A DNA stretch of 64,000 bases from Carposina sasakii (GCA_014607495.2 CP053175.1:3968001-4032000), one strand, 5' to 3'. Positions 17,940 through 28,415 are shown, counted from the first letter of the stretch. The notes: generated by a model not told the origin, from the sequence alone. Numbers and translations are program-made.

Positions 17940-18645
17940 TCGGGTATGATTTAAGCTGTCACCAATTGAAGTCGTTTTCTGTTTCCTTAATAATAGAGTT
18001 TGCCCCCAAAATAATAGATTTGTCACCAAAATCTAGTCACCAAACAATATAAAATCAGTTCAACGAAAAATCACCTAAAATCATGGAGATACCTAAGGTC
18101 TAGTACCAAATTAATATTTTTGAATGTATTTTAATAGGTTTGTCTTAATAAGTATTGAAGCAAATTAATTAAAAGTGATCACCAATAAATCATATTTTTG
18201 TCGCTAGAAATCGTCTTGGACTTAAACATGACTTGGACTTAAACAAACAAACCTAACACCGAAGAAATCGGAGGCGACCGTCGCCGCCGCTTCATTCTTC
18301 TAACCTATATAGCCAGATTCGGATCCGCCCAAACAGGTAACCATAAGCAATTAGCTAAATTTGCAAGTATTTGGTGACAGATCTATCATTTTGAGGACAA
18401 ACCTATTATTTAAGTAACAAAACTATTATTGTGAGAACGACGTTTATATTCAATCAATGCACTACAATTTCTTTGGTGATCCATCTTTTATTTTACACAT
18501 ATATTAACATTAATTTGGTGATTCATACCTGGGAACACATTTGTTTATCTGAGAACGAAAATATTTCGTGGCGATAGATCTAATTATTTGGTGATACAAC
18601 TTGATGACAAATATAAATTTTGGTGACAGAAAATATAGTTCCCAT
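17940..18645. repeat. Family O: 0.7 kb foldback of TCACCAA / TTTGGTGA words
   Basis: The left half has TCACC words only (17959, 18023, 18037, 18071, about 18180). The right half has GGTGA words only (18371, 18473, 18514, 18588, 18619). Longer blocks also face each other: AATAATAGATTTGTCACCAA on the left against TTTGGTGACAGATCTATC at 18370. Near the middle a GC-rich hairpin (18261-18300) pairs GAAGAAATCGGAGGCGAC with GTCGCCGCCGCTTCATTCTTC-type sequence. No ORF. Probably an old foldback transposon. Confidence 0.55.
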
Positions 18646-18651
18646 AATATT

Positions 18652-18712
18652 CTACCAGGCTTCGAACCCAGTACCTATGGCGCAGCAGGTACGTCATAGT
18701 CTGAAAGGTACA
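18652..18712 (-). repeat. SINE H head fragment
   Basis: On the - strand: CCATAGGTACTGGGTTCGAA, a tRNA-like B-box, in the H context. Confidence 0.4.
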
Positions 18713-19599
18713 GCATTTAATAATATGTCTTTATTAATAAATTAAATCAATTAAAAGCAATACTTTTTCAAAACAAACCTTACTCGTATCTAACCGTGGC
18801 CATATCAACCCTGCATGGTCACAATAAAACAAAGGGCTATCAAAAGACTTACCCAACTTAGCTACGCAAATGTCACAAACTTTTTACACACGCAAAACCC
18901 TATCAAAGTGGGGAAATCAGCTGCTTCAGTCCAAAGGGGGGACAAAAAATGCGTATAATCTAATATAATTAGCCGAAGGGAAAGGTCGAGCTCAAAGGGC
19001 TACACGCTAACCCGTATAAATGATATAACCATATTACCTACATTCTTTGTTTTGTATAGGTATAAGCTGCTAATATGCTCGCGTTTTGCTTTGTTTCCAT
19101 AGATTGCCAGGTGATTGTTAAACCTTAAGAAAATCATCTAAGCGCAGTGTGCTTAGTGCGAGTTTTTCTCACGCGATGACGTTACGACGGTACCCGGTGA
19201 CGGTAAAGTTGTCACGGATAAGTATGGCGGTGAGCAAAGTGACATCTTGTGCCAACAACGAGATCTGAATTATGCCATACAACTCTGCGTTAACGTTCAA
19301 CTCACACTCACCACTCTAGTTCTCACTTGCCACGGGAAGAAATAGCAGCCGGGTCTTTCTTCGGCATCTCACTTTTTAAACTAAACTATAACATTATGAA
19401 GAGCTAGGTATTAGCTAGGTGTGAGCTAGGTAGGTGCAAACGGCCACGTTTAGCTTGGTATGGGCATTTTATGTCTGACCCTGCTGATCTCCTTATATTA
19501 GCGCAAGTATATTATTATCTCCTGATACAGACGGAAATCGGCGTAGTGGAAGACCCAGGAGAAGATTACCTCAAAGCCCTTAAGGGAAAAGTTACAACT
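18713..19599. other. Intergenic, unassigned
   Basis: No gene seen. 19130-19330 is more GC-rich (several GTGACG words) but has no matching copy here. Confidence 0.4.
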
Positions 19600-19612
19600 T
19601 AAAATACCGGAA

Positions 19613-20055
19613 TTAGAACCAAACGCTGGCCGCGTGGTGCCGGCAGAGTAGAGTTTGTACCACCCCTGTCTACCCGTAGGTATTGTACGAGGCGATTCAA
19701 TTTTTTTCAATTTTAAAAGGTCTTTATTTTCCACATAATAAACACACAATACAAATCCAGTGTAAGTTTAGTCCTAGACAGTATTTTAAGCTTATAATTA
19801 TCACGTTTACAAGCGTTAACATGACGCTTTAACAAACTTAATGAGCTAGCTAAATAGATATACTTAAAAACATACCAAATACGAGGCGATTAAGGGTTTC
19901 CGGGAGGTGGGCAGTAGCGCCTCCCGTACTGACAGCCCACCTGCCCAGCGTGGTGACTATGGGCAAAAACCCCCTGTGGCAGTAGCCTTGTGGCGTGCCC
20001 TGGGGGAGGCCTACGTCCAGCAGTAGACTGCAATAGGCTGAAGAAGAAGAAGTCA
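19613..20055 (+). mobile_element. Family E copy with nested insertion
   Basis: 19613-19697 and 19880-20055 together make the longest E copy, ending GGACTGCAATAGG-type sequence and a GAAGAAGAA tail. The gap is filled by the nested element at 19698-19879. Confidence 0.75.
19698..19879 (-). mobile_element. 182 bp retroposed 3' end nested in family E
   Basis: Flanked by the 12 bp direct repeat TACGAGGCGATT (19686-19697 and 19880-19891). On the - strand it ends GTGGAAAATAAAGACC and an A-rich tail, so it has its own AATAAA signal. Either a LINE 3' end or a processed transcript end; no coding sequence remains. Confidence 0.75.
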
Positions 20056-20439
20056 CAATTTTCGTCCAAACACATCTACGGGTCCCAGAAAGTGCTTTGG
20101 CAGACCCTTAACACCGTACAGTTATTATTATATTATACAATACGTCCCCTTAAGGGCTATTGTTTCGACAACTACCGCTGGTAGCGCCATCTTTATCCTT
20201 CCCGCCAGTTTGCATAATGCCAAAGGTCTGAGATTGCTCCCCAGGTTGTGTAGTGGGAATGTATTGATTGGGTTATTTGCAACTTCTCTGGTATGAACGT
20301 TGTTTGTTTGATTACTTTTATGCTGCAGATTTGATGTATCCTATAAGATATTTTATTAAAGTTGTAATAGAATTTGAATTTTATTAATCTCTTAGTTTTC
20401 CGTTTAAAAGATAGTAGTTCGCGACACAGGAATGAGCTT

Positions 20440-20610
20440 TTTCCAGTATAAAAGTGGCAGTAGTTCTTATTCTTTATTGTACATAAAATATTACAATAAA
20501 TACAGAGAAATTTACAAAAGAAATGCATACAAAGACGTGCTTATCTCGGCAACTCTTATACTAAACATATCTGTGTATCTCCTTCATCGTCCTGCGGTTC
20601 TAGCTGTCCC
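20440..20610 (-). repeat. Family S, LINE-like 3' end
   Basis: TTCTTATTCTTTATTGTACA, AATACAGAGAAATTTAC, GAAATGCATACAAAGACGTG; best match is 56990-57105. The complement carries AATAAAGAATAAGAA, an A-rich 3' tail. Confidence 0.5.
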
Positions 20611-21085
20611 ACTTCAGGAGCACAGCCGTGTGGACATGTCTGTGAAATAAACAAAACAATACATTGTATCGAGATTTAGTTGACATACGAGAAATTCACG
20701 GCTATTAGGATTACAAGCCGACTGTTTAGCAAAACCGTCACAACCATAACGTGATCAATAGCTTATCTCAGTTCCACTGGACTGAGGCCAAGCGGTGTGA
20801 TGCCAAGTATTCTGATCGCATTGTAATTCCCGATACAGCCTACAACTGACTCCGGGTCAGTAAACTTGCCTATTACTAATGCCACAAAGAGATAGAGTTT
20901 GACAAAAATTTCCCTGTCTTTTGAGCATGTGTCAAAGATAATCAGAAATAAACTGACCGAACTCAAGTATTGACAAATTACTTTTATATCAAAGCAATAA
21001 AATCTATCATTTCATAGGCGATGTCTCAAGGGAAAAGTTACTTCTAAAGTTCATTCAATCATAATAGAATATGTAACTTTAGGTA

Positions 21086-21513
21086 TACAGGATGATTTTT
21101 GGTCTTCAACGTTTCCGAATACTACGGAATCTCCTCATCATCATGATCATTTTCCTCCATGGAAGTATATCTGGGAAAAATCTGGTTCCCAAGATATTAA
21201 GGTCCAAAGTTGAGTAAATAGACTGCCTTTTTCTGCATAAATCCACAATGACGCGCGTAGCAACATTTCTTCACGAGAAATAATTAATTTCTGTCTATGA
21301 AAAAACTAGCATAAACACTAGACACTATAAATATCATATTATAAAAATTATTAATAAATTATATATATGTATAACTATAATTTCGCCCGATCAAGTAATT
21401 AGATTTTTTTTTAATTTACATCGTTTCCCAGGATTTTTTGGCATAAACTTACTTTATTTGATGTATAGAGTACGTACGCTTTGTTAATGGTGGCAACGAA
21501 AAAACACCCTGTA
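21086..21513 (+). mobile_element. Family A MITE, copy 3
   Basis: TA-flanked; ends TACAGGATGATTTTTGG and CACCCTGTA. Has an extra AT-rich segment of about 50 bp at 21333-21382. Confidence 0.8.
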
Positions 21514-23302
21514 TATTGTTTACTATTTTATGTGTTACGTATGGCTATTTGCCTTGTTTATATCCTATCTATATTCTTAAGGTGGTAACTGTGGCGTCAC
21601 TCCGAACGGCGTCAGTTTAAACTCTGGAATAATGATTCTACCCTCAAGGACTAATTTTGGAGTGACATCATAGTTTTACGTTCAAATTGAATCCACCAAT
21701 AGCCACCTTTGACATTTATTAAAGAATTTCAATGATCACAGATTTTTTATTAGAAAACTTTAACATTGATTCTAATAGCCATAACTCGATTACTAAATCT
21801 TAATTAACAAAATTTTACAATACTAAAACATTCACAATGTTTTATTTTATTCGCAAAGCTTTATCAAAGAGTAAATCTATCGTCGCATGCCAATGTTTAT
21901 ATTCCTAGACTTGTATAGACTAAACCGAATCCACACTTGTACTACAACATGCGTCTTCGGGGACATGAATTTATATGGGCTGTGTGGTCGGCGAACGTTT
22001 TCGAAAGGTTTCGGATATGTTAAGGTCTTAACCGGTTTCGGGAAAAACATCTACAGCCGGTTTTGGTAAAGGGTTTTTGAAAATTTTGTGGCGAGGTGAA
22101 GTTAAATTGTTTACTTGGATTGGGTTTATCTACTTATTTAAAATTATTTATTTTGTAAATTTGTTAATACGTAAAATATACAAGTTCTTTATAATTACTA
22201 GAATAAGGTTGATTGAAATGTTTTTAAATTAATCCCTTATCTTATACTTAATAAAGATAATATAAGTCGGTGACAAACATAAGAAAATAATAAAAAATAT
22301 CAAATGGCTTGAGATTCTTCTGTATTTCAATAAATTTTCCTCTTACTTATGAGCGTAAACAACAAACTAAAGGAGACTTCTCAAAAGTGAAAACTCAAAA
22401 TTATATATCACTATCTCACACATACATAAAAACCAACATAGAAAGAAACAATACATAACATCTCCAAAATTCCTCATTAACCGTAATACTGCAGCTAAAG
22501 CATAATTTTATGAAAAAAAGCGCCATACGCGAGACAATATTGAGGTTTTTTATATCCCCATCGGTCTCTACGGTAAACGTAAAGTTTTTTTTATGTGCAA
22601 CTACGTTTCGTCGTAAAGATACTACGTGATATTTTTGACAAGGCCCCGTAAAAGTCTTTTGTCACAGCAAAAAGGAATGCAGTGGTTTATTTTTTTGAAT
22701 GTGTAAGAAGATAAACCACTATTGTGTTTGTTTTTTACTATTTTGTTTGTTTGAAATATATTAGTCGCGAAACGAAAAGAAGTTCTTAAATTTCCAAATT
22801 AATTTCATTAATTAAATTAACCCAATGTTTGAGTGGCATAAGACAATTATTTTGATATGACAAACCACATGACAAACCACAATATGACATTACGAGTATA
22901 CCAAATTACCGTACTGATATTTTTACACTGTGTATATTTGTGGGGACGAATTGGTGAAATTATGTTTATTCAACTGCGTAAGAGGGCAAAGCTTGCTGAA
23001 TTATTTTACTATAAGAATAAATTTTATTATTTTAGTTAGCTTTATTTATCATTTAGCCTAGATATATTTACAGTGGTAACTTCTTAATGGCACTCGGTCG
23101 AGATATGATAGTACTTTGTTTTGTTTAACATAAGTAAAAGTTAATTATTAATGGACAACCAATGAACAAACACTCAAGTGTGATTGAAAATTTAGTCAAC
23201 GGTCAATAATGTTGCGCTAGACCTGGTCATAGACCTGGTTAAATTAACTGTTGGATTTTTACAACCAAAGTTTGGACAACCAAATTCCGGTACTTACTTA
23301 AG
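21514..23302. other. Intergenic, unassigned
   Basis: AT-rich; short ORFs only, none with coding character. A small hairpin (GTGGTTTAT ... ATAAACCAC) lies at 22682-22718. Confidence 0.5.
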
Positions 23303-23325
23303 GGGACGACTTAAGTAAATACTTA

Positions 23326-23602
23326 TGTAGGCGTGTTGGGAATAATGTACAAGCTTGATGGTCGGATGATATATTTACAGGAGAAATATTTACAATGAAT
23401 ATAAAACACAACCTACACTATGAAACAAGAAAAATGGCGAATGGCCAAAGGCGAGCGGACGTGCGTTCGCTATGAGAGCCTGCGATCGAATGCGTCAGTA
23501 GGGCGCCGGCGCGTGGCTCGCTCTTCGGCGAGACTATAGTAACGCGCGCGGCTTTTCTCACTATCTGCAATATATTATAACGGTGTCGGGTTGTCCGCCA
23601 CA
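23326..23602 (-). repeat. 3' LTR
   Basis: 277 bp; matches 27016-27292 base for base as far as I can compare by eye. The GC-rich middle contrasts with AT-rich ends. On the - strand a TATAATATATT lies 23 bases from the start. Confidence 0.92.
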
Positions 23603-23617
23603 ATACTCCCCCGCCGA
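23603..23617 (-). other. Polypurine tract next to 3' LTR
   Basis: On the - strand GGCGGGGGAGTAT directly precedes the LTR's TG; primes plus-strand synthesis in this element class. Confidence 0.7.
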
Positions 23618-23629
23618 GACCGTTGCTTG

Positions 23630-24624
23630 CTACGGTCGATAGTGATCAGGGAAGCGCACTATTCTACCATGTCTTGTTCTTTGTGTTTGATCTGGACACA
23701 CGACTGGAGCTGGGGAAGTTGGAGTTGCGTCGCGTGTCATGTGTGCGGGTTTGATGCGGTCGATGGTAACTGTTGTTTCCTTGCCGTTGACGTCGAGCTT
23801 AAAGAGCTTCGGCCCCCGGTCTATAACTTTGTGTGGACCGGAATAGGGCGGTTCTAGCGATCTCCGCGAGTGTCCCTTTCTGAGGAAAACGTGGCTTGCT
23901 GTCATAATGTCCTTGGGAAGGTAGAAGGATCTGCTTCCATGCCATGCAGCAGGTTCAGGAGCCAGGTTTTTCATGTGGCTGCGGAGGCGTGAGGCGAAAT
24001 CTGTCGGGTCTACGATGAGGTTCTTATCAGGTTCGAAGAACTCTCCTGGAAGGCGCAGAGGTTCACCGTAGACGAGTTCGGCCGCTGATCGTTGGAGGTC
24101 GTCCTTCCATGCACTTCGTATTCCAAGAAGTACGAGTGGAAGTACCTCGGACCAATTGCTATTGTTGTGGCACATGATGGCTGACTTGAGTTGGCGATGT
24201 AGTCGTTCAACCATGCCATTACATTGAGGGTGATATGATGTGGTAGGACGAAGTTCAGCACCGATAATTGAGGCGATGTTCTTGAAAAGCTGCGATTCAA
24301 ATTGCCTGCCGCGGTCGGTGGTGATTTTGTGAGGGCAGCCGAAGCGGGCAACCCAGCCGGCCACGAAGGTGCGAGCGCAGGTTTCTGCAGTGATGTCACG
24401 CAGAGGATACGCTTCAGGCCATCGAGTAAAGCGATCGATGACAGTGAGGCAGTATCTGTAATCATAGGAAGGTGGTAATGGTCCTACGATGTCCATGTGA
24501 ATGTGTGAAAAACGATCAGATGGAGTTGGAATGGGTGTGAAAGGTGATGATGTATGACGAATGATTTTGTTACGTTGGCAATCTATGCATTCTTTTGCCC
24601 ATTGTCGACAGTCCTTTTTTATTC
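23630..24624 (-). CDS. Integrase of the LTR element
   Basis: Open in one frame from about 24624 to the stop at 23630; the first ATG is at 24496. The N-terminal HHCC zinc finger straddles the break at 24624: its histidines are in the previous frame, its cysteines (CRQWAKECIDC) in this one. The catalytic core shows the first Asp in LTVIDRFTRWPEA, the second in TTDRGRQFES and the Glu in NGMVERLHRQLK, the DDE triad. A GPY/F-type module follows (PPYSGPHKVIDRGP...DRIKPAH). No chromodomain. Would insert element DNA into the host genome. Confidence 0.9.
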
Positions 24625-25544
24625 CGGCCAGACGAATCTTTGCGATACCAACTGTGCAGAGGCTTTGGCACCTGGATGGCTAAGATTGTGAAGCATGTCG
24701 AATATCTGCTTGCGGAAGGATTTGGTGATGAAAGGTCTTGTGACTCTTGATGTATCACAGTAAACTTCGCAATTAGTTTCTGGTAGTTTAACTTTGCTCA
24801 GCTTCAGCGAGGATCCTTTCCGTAACAAGTCTAGCAGTTCACTGTCGTTCTGTTGTTCGCGGGCCAAGGACTGGTAATCTATGCTTGAAATAACTTCTAT
24901 GCGTGAGAGAGCGTCGGCTACTACGTTGTTTTTCCCAGATACGTGTCTGATATCTGTCGTGAATTGGGATATGTAGTCGAGATAGCGGAGTTGTCGAGGT
25001 GAGCAGTTATCTCTCTTGGTGGTGAAGGCGAAAGTGATAGGTTTGTGGTCGGTAAATACAGTGAAGGTTCTTGCTTCGACCATGTACCTGAAGTGTTTGA
25101 TTCCTTCATAGATGGCTAGGAGTTCTCTATCATACGGGCTATAGCTTTTCTGAGAGCTGGATAACTTCTTAGAGAAAAATCCTAGTGGTATCCATTCTTC
25201 ACCGTCTCGTTGTTGTAGAACAGCACCAATAGCAACGTCAGAGGCATCAGTATAGAGGGCAAGTTCGTTTTGTGCATTTGGATGCGACAGTAGAGTTGCT
25301 TCAGACAGTGTGGACTTGGATTCCTCAAATGCCTGGAGTAGTTCTGGTGTCATATGCACTGGTGTAGATCCTTTCATGTTGGCACCTCTAAGAGCTGAGT
25401 TGAGTGGCGCTTGAATTTTAGCTGCGTTTGGTACAAATCTTCGAAAATAATTCAGCATTCCCAAAAATCTTCTAAGTTCTTTGGCAGTTTTAGGTACTGG
25501 AAAATCTTTAATAATTTCAACTTTATTTACAAGTGGGCGAGTAC
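24619..25544 (-). CDS. RNase H and zinc-finger start of integrase
   Basis: Frame open from 25544 to a stop at 24619. It begins with the end of the RT thumb ([11 protein letters not shown]) and contains RNase H with [14 protein letters not shown] (Asp), [11 protein letters not shown] (Glu) and FTDHKPITF (Asp), then DALSRIEV and the integrase HH motif (HNLSHPG). Single-base breaks separate it from RT upstream and from integrase downstream. Confidence 0.9.
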
Positions 25545-26279
25545 TTTAGATGAAACGTGGTATCCCAAAAAGTCAATTTCGTTTATGCCAAGAATACTTT
25601 TTGAAGTATTTATTATGACACCATACGTCTTCAGTCGTTCAAATAAAATTTTGAGATGTTCCAAATGTTGTTTTTCTGATTTTGAAAATATTAAAATGTC
25701 ATCGAGATAGCCAAAAGTAAATGTCAAACCTTGAAGGACTTCGTCGATGAATCTTTGGAATGTTTGTGCAGCATTTCTAAGACCAAAGGTCATATAAGGG
25801 AATTCAAAGAGACCAAATGGTGTTGTAATAGCTGTTTTAGGAATATCGTCTTCGAACATAGGAATTTGATTGTAGGCTTTGACTAAATCTAGCTTGCTGA
25901 AGATTGTGCAACCGGCGAGCTGGTAGGAGAAGTCTTGTATGTGCCTTATGGGGTACCTATCGGGAATGGTTCTGGCGTTTAGGGCTCTGTAGTCGCCGCA
26001 AGGTCGCCAGCCGTTATCTTTCTTCGGCACCAGGTGTAGAGGCGATGACCATGGACTTTCTGAGCGCCGGGCTGTACCATTGTTGACCATGTCCTCGAAT
26101 TCCTTTTTGGCTATGAGTAGGCAATCTGGAGCTAACCTGCGTGGACGTGCAGATACTGGCGGGCCGGTGGTAACACGAATGTGGTGTTTGGTGTTGTGCT
26201 TCGGCTCTGCTAAGATAGGATTACCTGCTGGTCTGGTTATCTCCGGGTATTGTCTCAGCAGTGCGTGGAACGTCGAGTC
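25527..26279 (-). CDS. Reverse transcriptase of the LTR element
   Basis: Open from about 26279 to a stop at 25527. Shows RT blocks in order: [58 protein letters not shown], then the catalytic YLDD box in [11 protein letters not shown] and the [16 protein letters not shown] block. The final residues are out of frame after the break near 25544, and the entry frame joins protease through another break at 26279-26281. Confidence 0.9.
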   Translation of the reverse strand, partial: DSTFHALLRQYPEITRPAGNPILAEPKHNTKHHIRVTTGPPVSARPRRLAPDCLLIAKKEFEDMVNNGTARRSESPWSSPLHLVPKKDNGWRPCGDYRALNARTIPDRYPIRHIQDFSYQLAGCTIFSKLDLVKAYNQIPMFEDDIPKTAITTPFGLFEFPYMTFGLRNAAQTFQRFIDEVLQGLTFTFGYLDDILIFSKSEKQHLEHLKILFERLKTYGVIINTSKSILGINEIDFLGYHVSSKVLAHL

Positions 26280-26971
26280 CCGGATACTGCCTTGACTGCT
26301 TCTACTGCTTGAGTTTGATGAGGAACTTGTATGGACAGAGAAGTGAGGCCGTCGATGAGTTTATGCTGTCGGCAGTCAACTAAAAGGTTATAGAAGCTAA
26401 GGAAGTCGACGCCAATAATAGGTTTTGATACGTCGGCGACGACGAACTTCCAGTTAAAGTCTCTTCTTAAACCGAGATTAAGGTGTAGTTGAATGTGGCC
26501 ATATGTGGCGATAGTGCTACCGTTGGCCGCGAAGAGTTCATAGTTGCACTTCGTGCGGTGTTCGCGGGTCATCGTGCGTGGGAAAACGCATAGATCTGAG
26601 CCTGTGTCTATAAGAAATTGAATTTTGCTAGTGCAATCAGTAACGAAGAGTCGGCCATTACATGTGAGGCATTCGTTTGCCTGTGGCTGCATGCGGTGAT
26701 TTCTCATTTCGTCGCAAGGCGAAGAATTTTTCGTTGCGCTATTGCGGTGGTGAGACGTCGCATGGCGTTTATAATAATGTGGAGATTTGTACCTGTGATT
26801 CGATCGGGCAGCGGATTGCGAATAATGTGAACGGGTTTCCTCTTGTTCTATCATTTCGAGCAGTGTGGCAACCTGGGAATTTAGTTTTTCAATCCGTTTG
26901 GCCAAAAAAATTTCTTGATTTATCTTGTCATCCGAGCTTTTGTTTTTTCCTAGGTAGTCTTCCGTGGACAT
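26255..26971 (-). CDS. Gag remnant and aspartic protease of the LTR element
   Basis: 238 codons. About 55 N-terminal residues form a charged coiled-coil-like stretch ([20 protein letters not shown]), then a His/Arg/Ser-rich linker, then protease with the active site [13 protein letters not shown] and a C-terminal IIGVDFL loop. ATG lies only 26 bases after the PBS, so there is no room for the usual capsid domain, and no complete zinc knuckle is seen: gag is mostly deleted. Ends early because of the break near 26280. Confidence 0.85.
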   Translation of the reverse strand: MSTEDYLGKNKSSDDKINQEIFLAKRIEKLNSQVATLLEMIEQEETRSHYSQSAARSNHRYKSPHYYKRHATSHHRNSATKNSSPCDEMRNHRMQPQANECLTCNGRLFVTDCTSKIQFLIDTGSDLCVFPRTMTREHRTKCNYELFAANGSTIATYGHIQLHLNLGLRRDFNWKFVVADVSKPIIGVDFLSFYNLLVDCRQHKLIDGLTSLSIQVPHQTQAVEAVKAVSGTRRSTHC

Positions 26972-26996
26972 TGTAGGAAAAATTCGCTGTTCTTCG

Positions 26997-27013
26997 GACG
27001 TCGTGGGTCACCA
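26997..27013 (-). other. Primer-binding site
   Basis: On the - strand, two bases after the 5' LTR, TGGTGACCCACGACGT. It is complementary to a tRNA 3' end ...GGGTCACCA; tRNA-Trp fits the first 9 bases and then again after one extra base. Assignment from memory. Confidence 0.65.
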
Positions 27014-27015
27014 GT

Positions 27016-27292
27016 TGTAGGCGTGTTGGGAATAATGTACAAGCTTGATGGTCGGATGATATATTTACAGGAGAAATATTTACAATGAATATAAAACACA
27101 ACCTACACTATGAAACAAGAAAAATGGCGAATGGCCAAAGGCGAGCGGACGTGCGTTCGCTATGAGAGCCTGCGATCGAATGCGTCAGTAGGGCGCCGGC
27201 GCGTGGCTCGCTCTTCGGCGAGACTATAGTAACGCGCGCGGCTTTTCTCACTATCTGCAATATATTATAACGGTGTCGGGTTGTCCGCCACA
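27016..27292 (-). repeat. 5' LTR
   Basis: 277 bp, TG...CA on either strand, adjacent to the PBS, so it is the promoter-side LTR. No difference from the 3' LTR found by eye. Confidence 0.92.
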
Positions 27293-27682
27293 CTTAAGTC
27301 GTCCACTTAGACCTCAAATTTCATTATCGATTCATTCGCCGTACTATTTGAGAAACAAATAACCTAGGTACCTACTATTACTATTGCATGATTTTTCCAT
27401 TTATTATAAAATGCGGGTAGAAGTAAATCCGAGATATGCAAAAAATCTCTTAAGATCAGTTCTAGAAATTGGTTGTTAATAGACAAAGGAATATTACGAA
27501 GAAATATGTTTTTTTTTTTCATTTTTGTTGGAATATAATGATTTATTAGCTAAATATACTCCTTATGATCTATCCATGTAGTTAATTTAAAAGTAGGTAC
27601 CCTAATATGGAAGCGCATAGTATACATCAGTATACAAGTATACGTTTATTAATGAAATTTCTTTGCCCTTTCTTCGTGGTTC

Positions 27683-27824
27683 AGTGCGTGTTACAGATCC
27701 GTGCCGTTTGCGGATTCTAGAACTTTCTGTGTTTTGTGCTGTGATACTCAAGTGGGACTGAATTGTGATTGAGAGGAGCCTAGGAACAGGAACCTAGGAA
27801 CGTGGCACCATCTATCTTTTAGGG
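27683..27824 (+). promoter_or_regulatory. Candidate non-coding first exon with initiator
   Basis: TCAGT (27681-27685) matches the arthropod initiator; about 142 non-repetitive, GC-balanced bases follow and end at a strong donor AGGGG/GTAAGT (27825). The stretch has no long ORF and no copy elsewhere in the window. It could be the 5'UTR exon of a gene or isoform whose coding exons lie beyond the window. Inference from motifs only. Confidence 0.25.
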
Positions 27825-27918
27825 GTAAGTACTTTAGATTGTAAAGAATTAGGCACGTATTTTTAGCGGTCACTTACCGTCTTTAACAAAAAAGTTTCTT
27901 TCAATATTTGAGTGTGGT

Positions 27919-28347
27919 CGAAGTGTGAGTTTATTCATTCATTCATTCATTTACAGCCCTGAGAAGTTCACTGTTGGACATAGGCCTCCCCCAACAACCT
28001 CCACTCCGACCGGTCGGAAGCCGCCTGCATCCAACCGACGCCCGCGACCTTGGCCAGGTCGTCCGCCCACCTCGCGGGTGGCCTTCCCACGCTGCACTTG
28101 CCGATACGTGGTATCCACTCTAGAACTTTCCGACTCCATCGGCCATCAGTTCTTCGAGCTATGTGCCCTGCCCATTGCCACTTCAGCTTGCTTGACCGTT
28201 GAGCTATGTCGGTGATCTTTGTACGTCTGCGGATCTCCTCATTTCTGATTAGATGACGCAGAGAGATCCCAAGCATAACTCTCTCCATCGCTCGCTGTGC
28301 GATCCTGGGCTTCTTTATGAGGCACATAGTTACACGAAGTGTGAGTT
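27919..28347 (-). mobile_element. 5'-truncated RTE-type LINE, with 13 bp TSD
   Basis: CGAAGTGTGAGTT at 27919-27931 and 28335-28347 flanks the insertion. The - strand ends in TGAA repeats, the microsatellite tail typical of RTE elements. Related 3' ends lie at 38411, 43290 and 44570. Confidence 0.88.
27968..28327 (-). pseudogene. RTE reverse-transcriptase C-terminal fragment
   Basis: 119 codons open to the natural end: RNEEIRRRTKITDIAQRSSK, KWQWAGHIARR, VGRPPARWADDLAKVAG and WRLLGEAYVQQ are the familiar C-terminus of insect RTE/endonuclease-RT proteins. The catalytic domains are missing; it is a dead-on-arrival copy cut at its 5' end. Confidence 0.88.
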
Positions 28348-28415
28348 AACGATTGATAATATGGATAATAGGGATAATGGTAAAATATAGATACTGTTTA
28401 CCCTATTTGAGTAGA

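Larger units (their letters stand above)
23326..27292 (-). mobile_element. Ty3/gypsy LTR retrotransposon, CsRn1/Kabuki-like, 3967 bp
   Basis: Two 277 bp LTRs (TG...CA) that look identical by eye, a 4 bp direct repeat CTTA outside each end (23322-23325 and 27293-27296), a PBS, a polypurine tract and pol in the order protease, reverse transcriptase, RNase H, integrase, which is the Ty3/gypsy order. No envelope gene. The PBS resembles the complement of a tRNA-Trp 3' end, known for the CsRn1/Kabuki clade, and integrase style fits that clade. Gag lacks its capsid part and pol has three single-base breaks, so this copy looks non-autonomous. Confidence 0.92.
23304..27308. other. Palindromic target site of the LTR element
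   Basis: Removing the element and one CTTA leaves a 30 bp hairpin: GGACGACTTAAGTA, two bases (AA), then its exact complement TACTTAAGTCGTCC. The break is about six bases from the dyad. The left arm is just before 23326, the right arm just after 27292. Confidence 0.8.

Noticed and set aside
27108..27293. 61-codon ORF repeated exactly at 23418-23603
   Set aside because: Lies inside the two LTRs; a by-product of GC-rich LTR sequence.
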